Source: Roseibium aquae (GTDB taxonomy: Bacteria > Pseudomonadota > Alphaproteobacteria > Rhizobiales > Stappiaceae). From it: 64,000 nt of DNA. Below the pieces are notes generated by a model. The model worked only from the letters and a program-made list of their open reading frames with translations. It was not told the origin of the DNA and ran no database searches. The position numbers and the translations under genes were made by a program. Shown here one piece after another: positions 1-8,864 of the stretch. Positions within the stretch are counted from its first letter, which is position 1; each line of letters begins with the position of its first letter. The stretch spans positions 62,001 to 126,000 of the forward strand of contig NZ_VXDC01000005.1 in NCBI RefSeq assembly GCF_008711285.1, given 5' to 3'.

Positions 1-12
1 CAATTCTGGCAT
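1..12 (-). CDS. mutM: mutM (fpg) 5' end, formamidopyrimidine-DNA glycosylase, partial
   Basis: The reverse complement of the first 12 bases is ATG CCA GAA TTG, encoding M-P-E-L, and an AGGAGG lies 11 nt upstream (plus-strand 24-29). MPEL is the near-invariant start of MutM/Fpg, where Pro2 (after Met removal) is the Schiff-base nucleophile and Glu3 is catalytic. MutM removes oxidised purines such as 8-oxoguanine. Only four codons are in the window, so the call rests on this start, the ribosome-binding site and the divergent position next to ubiE, which is common in Hyphomicrobiales. The rest of the gene lies to the left of the window. Confidence 0.7.
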
Positions 13-183
13 GGAAGTACTGGCCTCCTGAACATGCGCGCGCTATAGCCCTGCGACAAAAGGCAGGAGCGGCGCACCGGACATGGCACTGCCGCATGTC
101 TTGGTCTATGGTCCGGCCGCTTCCGGTCGCGCAACCACTGGGTCCGTTCGACTGGCAAGCACCGGAATCTCGGGAGACGATAT
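13..183. other. divergent mutM-ubiE intergenic region
   Basis: Short control region between the presumed mutM start (minus) and ubiE (plus). It holds the AGGAGG of mutM at 24-29 and a GGGAG about 8 nt before the ubiE ATG. Small reading frames crossing it have no ribosome-binding site or recognisable product. I could not identify a convincing promoter by eye. Confidence 0.5.
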
Positions 184-987
184 ATGGCGCAAAACTCGGA
201 TCATGGGCAACGGTCTTACCGCCGCGCGCCGGAAGATTTGCCCACCAGCTTTGGCTTCACGTCCGTGGGAGAAGGGCAAAAGCAAGCCCTTGTGGATGAT
301 GTCTTCCACAAGGTTGCCGAGCGCTATGACCTGATGAACGACCTGATGTCGGGCGGCATGCACCGCGTCTGGAAGGACGCGTTCGTTTCCTGGCTTGCTC
401 CGCCGCGCGGCTCGGCGCGCAACTGGCGCCTTCTTGATGTGGCGGGCGGCACCGGGGATATTGCAACACAGGTCGTGCGCCGATCGGATGAAACGGTCAG
501 CGCCGTCGTGTGCGACATCAACAACTCGATGCTAGAGGTGGGCCGGGAACGGGCGGACAAAAACGGACTCTCGGCCCTTATCGAGTTTACCCAGGGCAAT
601 GCCGAGGACCTGCCCTTTCCCGATCGCAGTTTTGATGCCTATACCATTGCCTTCGGCATTCGGAATGTCCCCGATATTCCGAAGGCCCTTCGGGAAGCGC
701 GGCGTGTTCTCAAGCGTGGTGGGCGCTTCTTGTGCCTGGAGTTTTCCGACGTCGATGTCCCGGGTCTCGACCGCGTTTACGACGCGTTTTCCTTCAACGT
801 CATTCCACCGATGGGCCGCTGGGTGACGGGCGACGGAGATCCTTACCAGTATCTCGTCGAATCCATCCGAAAGTTTCCGCATCAGGAAAGATTTGCCGAT
901 ATGATCCGCGAAGCCGGATTTGAAAATGTGAGCTATCGCAACTATTCGGGTGGTATTGCAGCGGCCCATTCCGGGTGGAAGTTCTGA
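184..987 (+). CDS. ubiE: ubiquinone/menaquinone biosynthesis C-methyltransferase UbiE
   Basis: SAM-dependent C-methyltransferase that methylates the benzoquinol ring during ubiquinone biosynthesis (267 aa, usual length for alphaproteobacterial UbiE with a slightly extended N-terminus). Visible motifs: [13 protein letters not shown] near residues 41-53, the SAM-binding glycine loop [10 protein letters not shown] at about 83-92, and [13 protein letters not shown], all typical of the family. The ATG at 184 has a GGGAG about 8 nt upstream. The stop overlaps a possible GTG start of ubiB, so the two genes are probably co-transcribed and supply consecutive quinone-biosynthesis functions. Confidence 0.96.
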   Translation: MAQNSDHGQRSYRRAPEDLPTSFGFTSVGEGQKQALVDDVFHKVAERYDLMNDLMSGGMHRVWKDAFVSWLAPPRGSARNWRLLDVAGGTGDIATQVVRRSDETVSAVVCDINNSMLEVGRERADKNGLSALIEFTQGNAEDLPFPDRSFDAYTIAFGIRNVPDIPKALREARRVLKRGGRFLCLEFSDVDVPGLDRVYDAFSFNVIPPMGRWVTGDGDPYQYLVESIRKFPHQERFADMIREAGFENVSYRNYSGGIAAAHSGWKF

Positions 988-992
988 CCAGC

Positions 993-2576
993 ATGGCCTT
1001 CGCCCTTTTCCCCTTTTTCCGTCTTGTCCATGCAGGCTATGTCATGGCCCGGGAGGGCGTGTTCGGTCTGGCGCACTTGCCCGATCTTCCGCCGGCCCCG
1101 CGGATCGCCATCCGAATGGCCCGGTTGCTGGAGCGGCGTTCTGTCCGGGACAAGGCCGCCGATCTGCGCTTGTCCGACGCCCTCAACCGGCTTGGCCCCT
1201 CCTATGTAAAACTCGGCCAATTTCTGGCGACGCGTGCTGATGTGGTCGGAAAAGAGGCCGCGGAAGAGCTGTCCGCCCTTCAGGACCGTCTGCCGCCCTT
1301 CAAACATGAAGAGGCGGTGGCTGCGATCGAAGAGCAGCTTGAGCGCCGGCTGAACCAAGCGTATGTCGAGTTTGGTGAGGCGATCGCCGCTGCCTCCATC
1401 GCTCAGGTGCATCCGGCTGTGATCGAAACCCGCGACGGCGAACGGCAAAAAGTGGCGGTCAAGGTGCTGCGCCCCGGTGTCGCCCGCCGGTTCAAGCAGG
1501 ATCTCGACAGCTTCTACATGGTGGCCCGGCTTGCCGAAAGGTTCTTGCCTGCCGCCCGCCGTCTTCGTCCGGTCGCAATCGTGGACACGCTGGCCCGCTC
1601 GGTCGCGCTCGAGATGGACTTCCGTCTCGAAGCGGCCGCACTTTCGGAAATGCATGAGAATACCCGGAACGACCCCGGTTTTCGCGTGCCGCAGGTGGAT
1701 TGGCTCAGGTCCTCCAAAGGCATTCTCACCATGGAGTGGATCGCCGGCCGAAAATTGTCCGATGTCACCGGCCTTGCGCAGGACGGTCAGGATCTGAAAT
1801 CGCTGGGCGACAATGTGATCCAGAGTTTTCTGCGCCATACTCTGCGCGACGGCTTTTTCCACGCGGATATGCACCAGGGAAATCTTTTCGCCGAAGCCGA
1901 TGGTACCCTGGTGGCGGTCGATTTCGGGATCACCGGCCGTTTGAGCGTGTTGGAGCGCAGGTTCCTCGCCGAAATTCTCTATGGCTTCATTATCCGGAAC
2001 TACCGCCGTGTGGCTGAAGTACATTTTGAGGCCGGTTATGTTCCGGCAGATCAGGATGTCGATGTGTTTGCGCAGGCCATCCGGGCGATCGGCGAACCGA
2101 TCCACGGTCAGGACGCCAGCGAGATATCCATGGCCCGGTTGCTGACACAATTGTTCGAAGTGACCGAACTCTTCGAGATGCGCACCCAGCCGCAATTGAT
2201 AATGCTGCAGAAGACCATGGTTGTCGTGGAAGGTGTGGCCCGCACCTTGAACCCCCATCTCGACATGTGGCGGACCGCCGATCCGGTGGTGCGTGAATGG
2301 ATCGAGCAGCATCTTGGGCCAGCCGGAAGACTGAGGGATCTGGGAGCAGGCGCCAATGCCATCGGGCGTCTGGCAACGGACCTGCCGCTCTTCGTCGACC
2401 GGATTGGCCGGATGTCGGAAGAATTGGAACGCATGACCCACAAAGGATTGCGCTTCGATCCGGAAACCGCCGAAGCCATCGGCAAGGCCGAAGCCCGCCA
2501 TACGCGATCCGGCCGCGTGGCGCTGTGGGTGATTGCGGTTTCAGCGGCGGCAGTCGCCTGGACCGTGGTCTTCTAG
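993..2576 (+). CDS. ubiB: UbiB-family atypical kinase/ATPase, ubiquinone biosynthesis
   Basis: UbiB (ABC1/COQ8-like) is an atypical protein-kinase-like ATPase needed for ubiquinone biosynthesis at the membrane. The family signatures are all present: KLGQ at about 73-76, the alanine-rich AAAS loop at about 132-135, VAVKVLRPGV, the catalytic-loop HADMHQGN and the VDFG metal-binding motif. A C-terminal hydrophobic stretch (VALWVIAVSAAAVAWTVVF) would anchor it in the inner membrane. I chose the ATG at 993 (527 aa); an in-frame GTG at 975 would overlap the ubiE stop. It follows ubiE directly, as in many alphaproteobacteria. Confidence 0.95.
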   Translation: MAFALFPFFRLVHAGYVMAREGVFGLAHLPDLPPAPRIAIRMARLLERRSVRDKAADLRLSDALNRLGPSYVKLGQFLATRADVVGKEAAEELSALQDRLPPFKHEEAVAAIEEQLERRLNQAYVEFGEAIAAASIAQVHPAVIETRDGERQKVAVKVLRPGVARRFKQDLDSFYMVARLAERFLPAARRLRPVAIVDTLARSVALEMDFRLEAAALSEMHENTRNDPGFRVPQVDWLRSSKGILTMEWIAGRKLSDVTGLAQDGQDLKSLGDNVIQSFLRHTLRDGFFHADMHQGNLFAEADGTLVAVDFGITGRLSVLERRFLAEILYGFIIRNYRRVAEVHFEAGYVPADQDVDVFAQAIRAIGEPIHGQDASEISMARLLTQLFEVTELFEMRTQPQLIMLQKTMVVVEGVARTLNPHLDMWRTADPVVREWIEQHLGPAGRLRDLGAGANAIGRLATDLPLFVDRIGRMSEELERMTHKGLRFDPETAEAIGKAEARHTRSGRVALWVIAVSAAAVAWTVVF

Positions 2577-2637
2577 CTAGGGAATCTCAACAGGTTGTTG
2601 CGGGACGGGCCGAGACGACTGATTGGTGGTTTCGAGT

Positions 2638-3273
2638 TTAAGCTGCCGTGGGGGCGGTGACCCGCCGGAGGGTGAGATTGATCTGCCCGCCGTTTTTGAG
2701 CAAGGACGAGGTGCCGGCCAGGATCCGGTCAATGCCGTGATAGGCTATCCGCGCCTGGCCACCGAGCACGATCACGTCGCCGGAGGACAGTTTGAAGGAT
2801 CGGGTCGGCTCCTTGCGGGTTTGCCCGCCGAGCCGGAAGACGGCCGTGTCGCCCAGCGAGATGGATATGACCGGCGCTTCGAAGGTCTGCTCGTCCCGGT
2901 CCTGGTGCAGACCCATCTTGGCGTCGGCATGATAGTAGTTGATGAGGCAAGCTTCGGGTGGCGGGGCACCGGGCGCTAGGTCTGCCCACAATCCGGTCAG
3001 CGCCGGCGGGATCGGGGGCCAGGCAGCACCGGTGACAGGATGAAGGGCTTGATAACGATAGCCCGAATGGTCGGCGACCCAGCCGAGCGGGCCGCAATTG
3101 CTCATCCGTACCGAAAATGGTTTTCCGGTGCGCGGCATGACTGGCCTGAACAGGGGTGAGGCGGTCAGGATCTCGCGCAGCGTCTCCCGCAAGGCTTCCT
3201 GAGAGGCCCGGTCGAAATAGCCCGGGACGAACTGAAAGCCATCTCGAAACGTGCGGTCCACAGTCCTGCCCAT
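2638..3273 (-). CDS. alkB: AlkB-type DNA/RNA dealkylase (2-oxoglutarate/Fe(II) dioxygenase)
   Basis: Oxidative demethylase that repairs 1-methyladenine and 3-methylcytosine. At 211 aa it matches bacterial AlkB. The iron-binding triad is visible as H123-Q-D125 (GLHQDRDE) and H179 (YHGIDR), and the 2-oxoglutarate-binding arm as N199/R203 (QINLTLR). The substrate-lid region (SVRMSNCGPLGWV) and INYYHADAKMG also fit the family. The gene is convergent with ubiB, with 61 bp between stops, and is divergent from dnaK. No sign of an Ada-type regulator nearby. Confidence 0.93.
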   Translation of the reverse strand: MGRTVDRTFRDGFQFVPGYFDRASQEALRETLREILTASPLFRPVMPRTGKPFSVRMSNCGPLGWVADHSGYRYQALHPVTGAAWPPIPPALTGLWADLAPGAPPPEACLINYYHADAKMGLHQDRDEQTFEAPVISISLGDTAVFRLGGQTRKEPTRSFKLSSGDVIVLGGQARIAYHGIDRILAGTSSLLKNGGQINLTLRRVTAPTAA

Positions 3274-3366
3274 CCGTTCATCCGTGCTTTGCCGCCTGGG
3301 ACGCGGGCATGACCCTCCCGGTTTCCCCGTGGCGGCGGCGTGCCTTTATCCCAAATCATCGAGTGG

Positions 3367-3395
3367 CTTGCAGCCAATGTGACGTCCACCTATAT
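3367..3395 (+). promoter_or_regulatory. sigma-32 (RpoH) type heat-shock promoter of dnaK
   Basis: CTTG at 3367-3370 and CCTATAT at 3389-3395 are separated by 18 bp. This fits the alphaproteobacterial RpoH consensus as I know it (CTTG, 17-18 bp, CYTATNT). Transcription would start near 3402, giving a leader of about 127 nt before the dnaK ATG. Confidence 0.7.
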
Positions 3396-3528
3396 ACGCA
3401 GCAATCGTCGGCTGGGCCAAACCCACCCGCCCAGTCGGCCGTCCGCAAATTTCTGGCGGGCTTTTATCGAGAGGAGCCGGAGAGATGCCTAAGCGGGTCT
3501 CTTCGGTTTGCTAGAAAGAGAGGCAAAT

Positions 3529-5445
3529 ATGGCAAAGGTCATTGGTATCGACCTCGGCACGACCAATTCGTGCGTCTCCGTCATGGACGGAAAAACCCCC
3601 AAGGTTATCGAGAACGCGGAAGGCGCCCGGACGACCCCGTCCATGGTCGCGTTTTCCGACGACAACGAACGGCTCGTTGGCCAGCCGGCGAAGCGTCAGG
3701 CGGTCACGAACCCGACCAATACACTGTTTGCGGTGAAGCGGCTGATTGGCCGCCGGTATGATGATCCGACCGTGGACAAGGACAAGGGCCTGGTCCCCTA
3801 CAACATCGTCAAAGCCGACAATGGCGATGCCTGGGTCGAGGTCGACGGTGAAAAGTATTCTCCGTCTCAGATTTCTGCGTTCATTCTTCAAAAAATGAAG
3901 GAAACCGCCGAGAGCTATCTGGGTGAGAAGGTCGAGCAAGCCGTCATCACCGTCCCGGCCTATTTCAATGACGCGCAGCGTCAGGCGACCAAAGATGCCG
4001 GAAAGATCGCCGGCTTGGAGGTTCTGCGCATCATCAACGAGCCGACGGCTGCTGCGCTTGCATACGGTCTTGAAAAGAACGACGGCAAAACGATTGCGGT
4101 CTACGATCTGGGCGGCGGCACGTTCGACGTGTCGATTCTCGAGATCGGGGATGGCGTGTTCGAAGTGAAATCCACCAATGGGGACACATTCCTCGGCGGT
4201 GAGGATTTCGACATGGTCCTCGTCGACTACCTGGCATCCGAGTTCAAGAAGGAACAGGGCATCGACCTGAAGCAGGACAAGCTTGCCCTGCAGCGGTTGA
4301 AGGAAGCCGCGGAAAAGGCCAAGATCGAACTGTCCTCATCATCGCAGACAGAAGTCAATCTCCCCTTCATCACCGCGGATGCGTCTGGTCCCAAGCACCT
4401 GACGCTGAAGCTGACCCGTGCGAAATTCGAATCGCTGGTTGACGATCTCGTCAAACGGACCATCCCGCCGATGCAGGCCGCTCTCAAGGATGCCGGTCTC
4501 GCAGCTGGCCAGATCGACGAAGTGGTTCTGGTCGGGGGCATGACCCGCATGCCGAAGATCCAGGAAACCGTGAACACGTTCTTCGGCAAGGAGCCGCACA
4601 AGGGTGTGAACCCGGACGAAGTCGTTGCGATGGGGGCCGCGATCCAGGCCGGCGTTCTGCAGGGCGATGTCAAGGATGTGCTTCTGCTCGACGTCACGCC
4701 GCTGTCGCTTGGCATCGAAACGCTTGGCGGTGTCTTCACCCGCTTGATCGACCGCAACACGACGATCCCGACCAAGAAGAGCCAGGTCTTCTCGACCGCC
4801 GAGGACAACCAGACGGCTGTGACCATCCGGGTGTTCCAGGGCGAGCGCGAAATGGCGGCCGACAACAAGGTTCTCGGCCAGTTCGATCTGGTGGGCATCC
4901 CGCCTGCGCCGCGCGGCGTCCCGCAAATCGAGGTGACCTTCGACATTGATGCCAACGGCATCGTGAATGTGTCGGCCAAGGACAAGGGCACCGGCAAGGA
5001 ACAGCAGATCCGTATCCAGGCTTCTGGCGGCTTGAGCGATTCCGACATCGATCAAATGATCAAGGATGCCGAATCGCACGCTGAAGACGACAAGAAGCGC
5101 AAGGCCTTGGTCGAAGCCCGCAACAGCGGCGAGTCCCTGGTGCACTCGACCGAGAAATCGCTCAAGGACTACGGTGATAAAGTTGGCGCCGATGACAAGG
5201 CTGCGATCGAGACCGCCCTTGCCGCACTCAAGACCGCGCTCGAAGGCGAGGACGTTGCTGACATCCAGGCGAAGACGCAGGCTTTGGCCGAGGCGTCCAT
5301 GAAGCTTGGCGAGGCGATGTACAAGCAATCCCAGGCTGAGGCGGAAGCCGGTGCCGAGGGAGCGGACGAGACCGCGGCAAAAGAGGACGACGTGGTCGAC
5401 GCGGATTTCGAAGAAGTCGAAGACGACGACAAGAAATCTGCCTAA
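3529..5445 (+). CDS. dnaK: molecular chaperone DnaK (Hsp70)
   Basis: ATP-driven Hsp70 chaperone acting with DnaJ and GrpE in the cytoplasm (638 aa, full length). The N-terminus [15 protein letters not shown], the phosphate-2 motif [11 protein letters not shown] and the hinge/substrate domain ([14 protein letters not shown]) are typical. The acidic tail ends in DDDKKSA, near the [10 protein letters not shown] motif of proteobacterial DnaK. The ATG at 3529 follows GAGAGG; an upstream in-frame TTG at 3508 is unlikely. A sigma-32 type promoter lies upstream and dnaJ follows after a 171-bp gap that holds a strong hairpin. Confidence 0.98.
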   Translation: MAKVIGIDLGTTNSCVSVMDGKTPKVIENAEGARTTPSMVAFSDDNERLVGQPAKRQAVTNPTNTLFAVKRLIGRRYDDPTVDKDKGLVPYNIVKADNGDAWVEVDGEKYSPSQISAFILQKMKETAESYLGEKVEQAVITVPAYFNDAQRQATKDAGKIAGLEVLRIINEPTAAALAYGLEKNDGKTIAVYDLGGGTFDVSILEIGDGVFEVKSTNGDTFLGGEDFDMVLVDYLASEFKKEQGIDLKQDKLALQRLKEAAEKAKIELSSSSQTEVNLPFITADASGPKHLTLKLTRAKFESLVDDLVKRTIPPMQAALKDAGLAAGQIDEVVLVGGMTRMPKIQETVNTFFGKEPHKGVNPDEVVAMGAAIQAGVLQGDVKDVLLLDVTPLSLGIETLGGVFTRLIDRNTTIPTKKSQVFSTAEDNQTAVTIRVFQGEREMAADNKVLGQFDLVGIPPAPRGVPQIEVTFDIDANGIVNVSAKDKGTGKEQQIRIQASGGLSDSDIDQMIKDAESHAEDDKKRKALVEARNSGESLVHSTEKSLKDYGDKVGADDKAAIETALAALKTALEGEDVADIQAKTQALAEASMKLGEAMYKQSQAEAEAGAEGADETAAKEDDVVDADFEEVEDDDKKSA

Positions 5446-5457
5446 AACTCCAAAACG

Positions 5458-5489
5458 GACGGTCCGTGCAGGTTCCTGCGCGGACCGTC
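5458..5489 (+). other. long intergenic hairpin between dnaK and dnaJ
   Basis: A 15-bp stem (arms 5458-5472 and 5475-5489) with one G-T wobble and only TT at the apex, 13 nt after the dnaK stop. There is no T-run after it, so it is unlikely to be a full Rho-independent terminator. It could stabilise the dnaK 3' end or attenuate dnaJ after processing. Structure is seen; function is inferred. Confidence 0.6.
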
Positions 5490-5616
5490 TGCCATTGGGC
5501 GCCGGTGGCGGCTCAGATGCACGCGAATGCGCGTCGGATCTTGCCACCTTGGCGCCTTTGCCGTGAGGAACGCTGTTGAGTTCGCGTTCACCGGCACAAG
5601 AATTCGGGAAACCGTG

Positions 5617-6747
5617 ATGGCCAAACGCGATTTTTACGACATCCTCGGCGTGGCTCGTGATGCGGATGAAAAAGCGCTTAAAAGCGCCTACCGCAAGATG
5701 GCAATGCAGTATCATCCGGACCGCAATCCCGGCGACATGGAAGCCGAGGCGCGGTTCAAGGAAGTCAACGAAGCCTATGACACGCTGAAGGACGGTCAGA
5801 AACGGGCCGCTTACGATCGTTTCGGTCATGCGGCATTCGAAAATGGCGGTTTTGGCGCTGGTGGTGCGTCCGGCGCCCATGATTTCTCGTCGACCATGTC
5901 CGATATCTTCGAAGAGTTTTTCGGCATGGGGGGCGGTGGCCGCCGGTCCGGGGGGCGCGAACGGGGCGCCGACCTCCGGTACAATCTCGATATTTCTCTT
6001 GAAGAAGCGTTCCACGGCAAGACAGTCGAGATCGAGGTCCCGACGTCCGTCACCTGCGGTGTTTGTTCTGGAGCCGGCGCACGGCCGGGAACCACTCCGA
6101 CCGCGTGCCGGACCTGTGGCGGAGCCGGGCGGGTTCGAGCTGCCCAGGGGTTCTTCACCCTGGAGCGCACATGCCCGACATGCCAGGGCAGAGGCCAAGT
6201 GATTACGGATCCATGCGATGGCTGCGGCGGGACCGGCCGCACGACCCAGGAGCGGACCCTGTCTGTCAATATCCCGGCGGGCATAGAGGATGGGACCCGG
6301 ATCCGGTTGTCAGGCGAAGGCGAGGCCGGTGTCCGCGGCGGTCCTACAGGCGATCTCTACATCTTTCTTTCGATCCGCCCGCACGATCTGTTCCAGCGCG
6401 ATGGCGCCGACCTGTATTGCCGTGTCCCGATATCCCTGACCACGGCCGCCTTGGGAGGCCAATTTGACGTTCCCAATGTGGACGGCGCCACAAGCCGGGT
6501 GAAGGTCCCCGATGGGACGCAGACCGGCCGTCAGTTCCGTTTGCGCGGAAAGGGCATGCCGATCATGCGGTCGGCCCAGCACGGGGATATGTATATTCAG
6601 GTCACGGTGGAGACGCCGACCAACCTGACCCGTCGTCAACGCGAGCTTTTGAGTGAATTCGAAAAGGAAAGCTCTGGCGACACTCATCCCCAGTCCGCCG
6701 GCTTTTTTTCAAAAGTGAAGGATTTCATCGACAATCTAGGCACTTGA
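5617..6747 (+). CDS. dnaJ: molecular chaperone DnaJ (Hsp40, type I)
   Basis: Co-chaperone that stimulates DnaK ATPase activity and delivers substrates (376 aa). The J domain starts at the N-terminus ([12 protein letters not shown]) with the HPD motif (YHPDRNPGD), followed by a Gly/Phe-rich linker (residues about 75-110). Four zinc-finger repeats follow: [24 protein letters not shown] and CDGCGGTG. The C-terminal substrate-binding domain is intact. The ATG at 5617 is preferred because it gives the canonical N-terminus; a frame extension back to 5527 is not needed. Co-oriented with dnaK. Confidence 0.97.
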   Translation: MAKRDFYDILGVARDADEKALKSAYRKMAMQYHPDRNPGDMEAEARFKEVNEAYDTLKDGQKRAAYDRFGHAAFENGGFGAGGASGAHDFSSTMSDIFEEFFGMGGGGRRSGGRERGADLRYNLDISLEEAFHGKTVEIEVPTSVTCGVCSGAGARPGTTPTACRTCGGAGRVRAAQGFFTLERTCPTCQGRGQVITDPCDGCGGTGRTTQERTLSVNIPAGIEDGTRIRLSGEGEAGVRGGPTGDLYIFLSIRPHDLFQRDGADLYCRVPISLTTAALGGQFDVPNVDGATSRVKVPDGTQTGRQFRLRGKGMPIMRSAQHGDMYIQVTVETPTNLTRRQRELLSEFEKESSGDTHPQSAGFFSKVKDFIDNLGT

Positions 6748-6834
6748 GCCCGTCGTAATATGAACACTTTTCTGCGGCCGATGGGCTCCGCCGGGGATCG
6801 GGGCTGCGGGCTTGAGGGTGATCGGAATGCAACA

Positions 6835-7479
6835 ATGGACAATCTGAAGCGGGCTGGGGCCGCTGCGGTGAAAAGGACTTTGCGGCGGTTGAAACCGGCT
6901 CGTCTGCACGGAACGGATGAACTGGCGTTCTTGAAAAACTGGGTCGACAGCCCGCTGAAGACCGGCGCAATCGCGCCCTCCGGGTCCGAATTGGCGACGG
7001 CCATGGCGGCAGTGATCGATCCTTCACCCCATGCCCAGGTTCTTGAGCTTGGGCCAGGAACCGGATCGGTTACCCGCGCCATCCTCGAGCGGGGCGTGTC
7101 ACCCTCCAATCTGACCGTTCTCGAATACAGTTCCGAGTTCTGTCGTCTGCTTGCCTTGCGGCATCCGGCAATCAATGTGATACAAGGGGACGCCTACACT
7201 CTGTCCAAGACCCTGGCGGCCGCGGCAGGGGGGGCGGAATGCCGTTATTCGGCGATCGTATCTTCCTTGCCGCTGTTGACACGGCCGGAAGAGGTTCGCG
7301 AGATTTTGATCCGCCAGGCTCTGGGACTGATGCCGCGCGGTGCTCCCTTTATCCAGTTTTCCTATGGGCTTCGCCCGCCGGTTCCAGCCAAGCGAGGTGC
7401 GTATACCGTGGCTTCCTCGAAATGGATCTGGAAGAATCTCCCGCCGGCGCGGGTATGGACATACCGTTCCGAAGACTAG
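6835..7479 (+). CDS. pmtA: phospholipid N-methyltransferase-like protein (PmtA family)
   Basis: Probable SAM-dependent methyltransferase of the Rhodobacter/Sinorhizobium PmtA type, which methylates phosphatidylethanolamine towards phosphatidylcholine at the membrane. Seen: FLKNWVDSPLKTGAIAPSG near the N-terminus, typical of this family, and the SAM loop LELGPGTGSV. At 214 aa from the ATG at 6835 the length matches PmtA (about 200 aa); an in-frame ATG at 6760 would add 25 residues of low similarity. Position directly after dnaJ is shared with other Hyphomicrobiales. The family also contains rRNA methyltransferases of the KsgA type, so the substrate is inferred. Confidence 0.75.
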   Translation: MDNLKRAGAAAVKRTLRRLKPARLHGTDELAFLKNWVDSPLKTGAIAPSGSELATAMAAVIDPSPHAQVLELGPGTGSVTRAILERGVSPSNLTVLEYSSEFCRLLALRHPAINVIQGDAYTLSKTLAAAAGGAECRYSAIVSSLPLLTRPEEVREILIRQALGLMPRGAPFIQFSYGLRPPVPAKRGAYTVASSKWIWKNLPPARVWTYRSED

Positions 7480-7636
7480 GGTGGCCGGCACCAAGCCGTT
7501 GGCGGATTTTGGCTGGAAGCGGAGCCGATATCCAACCCCCAAGCGCGACTTTCCGCAGGCGTTTTGTTGGATGATGGCTGAGCGCTCGATCGGCTCACAA
7601 AGACCGGCCAACGGTTGAAAAAGACAGGAGGACATA

Positions 7637-8224
7637 TTGCGCAATCCAAACATTCTGGTTTTTTCAGGATCGGTCCGGTCGGGCTCGTTCAACGGCAAGC
7701 TGGCGGCTCTCGTTGCCAAGAAACTGGCTCTCGCGGATGCGACCGTGACCCATATTTCTCTTAAGGACTACCCGTTGCCCCTCTATGACGGTGATCTGGA
7801 GCGGGAAACGGGTGTTCCGGCTTCGGCGCAACAGTTGAAACGGCTGATGGTCGCGCAGGATGGCGTGTTCATCGCTTGCCCGGAATACAATGCGGGCGTG
7901 ACACCTTTGTTGAAGAACGCGATTGATTGGGTCAGCCGCCTGAACAACCCCGGCGAGCCGCCGTCCGTTGCCTTCAAAAACCGGGTCTTCACCATCGGCG
8001 CGGCCTCTCCGGGGGCCTTCGGCGGCATGCGCGGGCTGATCGGGATGCGCACCATCCTGGAAGTCGGACTGGGAGCGCATGTGCTGCCGCAGATGGTGTC
8101 CGTTCCGCATGCGGCTTCCGCGTTCACCGACAAGGGCGACCTGACCGACGAAAGGGCGGATACGCAGGCAGAAGCGCTGGTCAAGGCCCTCATCCGGCAA
8201 ACGAAACTCGGACATCGAGAGTGA
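7637..8224 (+). CDS. NADPH-dependent FMN reductase family protein
   Basis: Flavodoxin-like NAD(P)H:FMN/quinone reductase (195 aa), resembling the ChrR/YieF/azoreductase group. The FMN phosphate loop SGSVRSGSFNGKLA is at residues about 8-21, and the second FMN contact PEYNAGVTPLLKNAIDW is in mid-protein; both are family hallmarks. The start is TTG at 7637, preceded by a perfect AGGAGG with 5-6 nt spacing, so the non-ATG start is well supported. It may reduce quinones or other electron acceptors in the cytoplasm; the true substrate cannot be told from sequence. It stands alone between pmtA and hslV. Confidence 0.85.
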   Translation: MRNPNILVFSGSVRSGSFNGKLAALVAKKLALADATVTHISLKDYPLPLYDGDLERETGVPASAQQLKRLMVAQDGVFIACPEYNAGVTPLLKNAIDWVSRLNNPGEPPSVAFKNRVFTIGAASPGAFGGMRGLIGMRTILEVGLGAHVLPQMVSVPHAASAFTDKGDLTDERADTQAEALVKALIRQTKLGHRE

Positions 8225-8237
8225 TCCATCGCCGTGG

Positions 8238-8266
8238 GTTGGCACGGGGGGGCGGGCAGCCTAAAT
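8238..8266 (+). promoter_or_regulatory. candidate sigma-32 type promoter of hslV
   Basis: GTTG at 8238-8241 and CCTAAAT at 8260-8266 are 18 bp apart. This is the same geometry as the dnaK promoter, with two mismatches to CTTG-N18-CYTATNT. It ends 37 bp before the hslV ATG. HslVU is heat-shock induced in other proteobacteria, which makes the site plausible but unproven. Confidence 0.45.
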
Positions 8267-8303
8267 AGAGGCTTGGCAAACGGCACCTAAAAATGGGGAC
8301 GAT

Positions 8304-8864
8304 ATGAGCGACAGCCGCACATCGCAGATTTGGCACGGAACCACCATCGTGATGGTGCGCAAGGGCGGCAAGGTCGTGATCGCCGGGGACGGGCAGGTCT
8401 CGCTGGGTCAAACGGTGATCAAGCATACGGCACGCAAGGTGCGCCCCTTGGCAAAGGGGGATGTCATCGCGGGTTTCGCGGGCGCAACGGCCGATGCCTT
8501 CACCCTTTTTGAGCGGCTTGAATCGAAGCTTGAGCAATATCCGACCCAGTTGATGCGGGCGTGCGTCGAGTTGGCAAAAGACTGGCGGACGGACAGGTAT
8601 CTGCGCCGCCTTGAGGCAATGATGCTGGTGGCGGACAAAACCACGTCGCTTGCCCTGACGGGGACGGGAGATGTTTTGGAGCCGGAGGGCGGTGTCATCG
8701 CCATCGGGTCCGGTGGCAATTACGCCCTTGCCGCAGCCAAGGCTTTGGCAGACACCGACATGGATGCCGAAACCATCGCGCGAAAGGCCATGGCGGTTGC
8801 TGCCGACATTTGTGTCTATACCAATCACAGTGTTACGGTCGAAACGCTTGAGAGTGCGCAATGA
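8304..8864 (+). CDS. hslV: ATP-dependent protease peptidase subunit HslV
   Basis: Threonine peptidase that forms the dodecameric core of the HslVU (ClpYQ) protease. The 186-aa precursor has a 12-residue propeptide ending in His-Gly, after which the nucleophile Thr13 starts the mature chain ([10 protein letters not shown]). The motif [16 protein letters not shown] is the standard HslV signature. The stop codon overlaps the start of the next gene (ATGA, 4 bp), which implies translational coupling. Unusually, its partner hslU is not adjacent: a membrane-protein gene of about 1.1 kb lies between them. Confidence 0.97.
   Translation: MSDSRTSQIWHGTTIVMVRKGGKVVIAGDGQVSLGQTVIKHTARKVRPLAKGDVIAGFAGATADAFTLFERLESKLEQYPTQLMRACVELAKDWRTDRYLRRLEAMMLVADKTTSLALTGTGDVLEPEGGVIAIGSGGNYALAAAKALADTDMDAETIARKAMAVAADICVYTNHSVTVETLESAQ

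Noticed and set aside
942..2501. 519-codon open frame antisense to ubiB
   Set aside because: Mirror of ubiB in a G+C-rich region; no ribosome-binding site and no recognisable protein pattern.
4339..6198. 619-codon open frame antisense to dnaK and dnaJ
   Set aside because: It spans two well-defined genes and their intergenic hairpin; composition-driven open frame.
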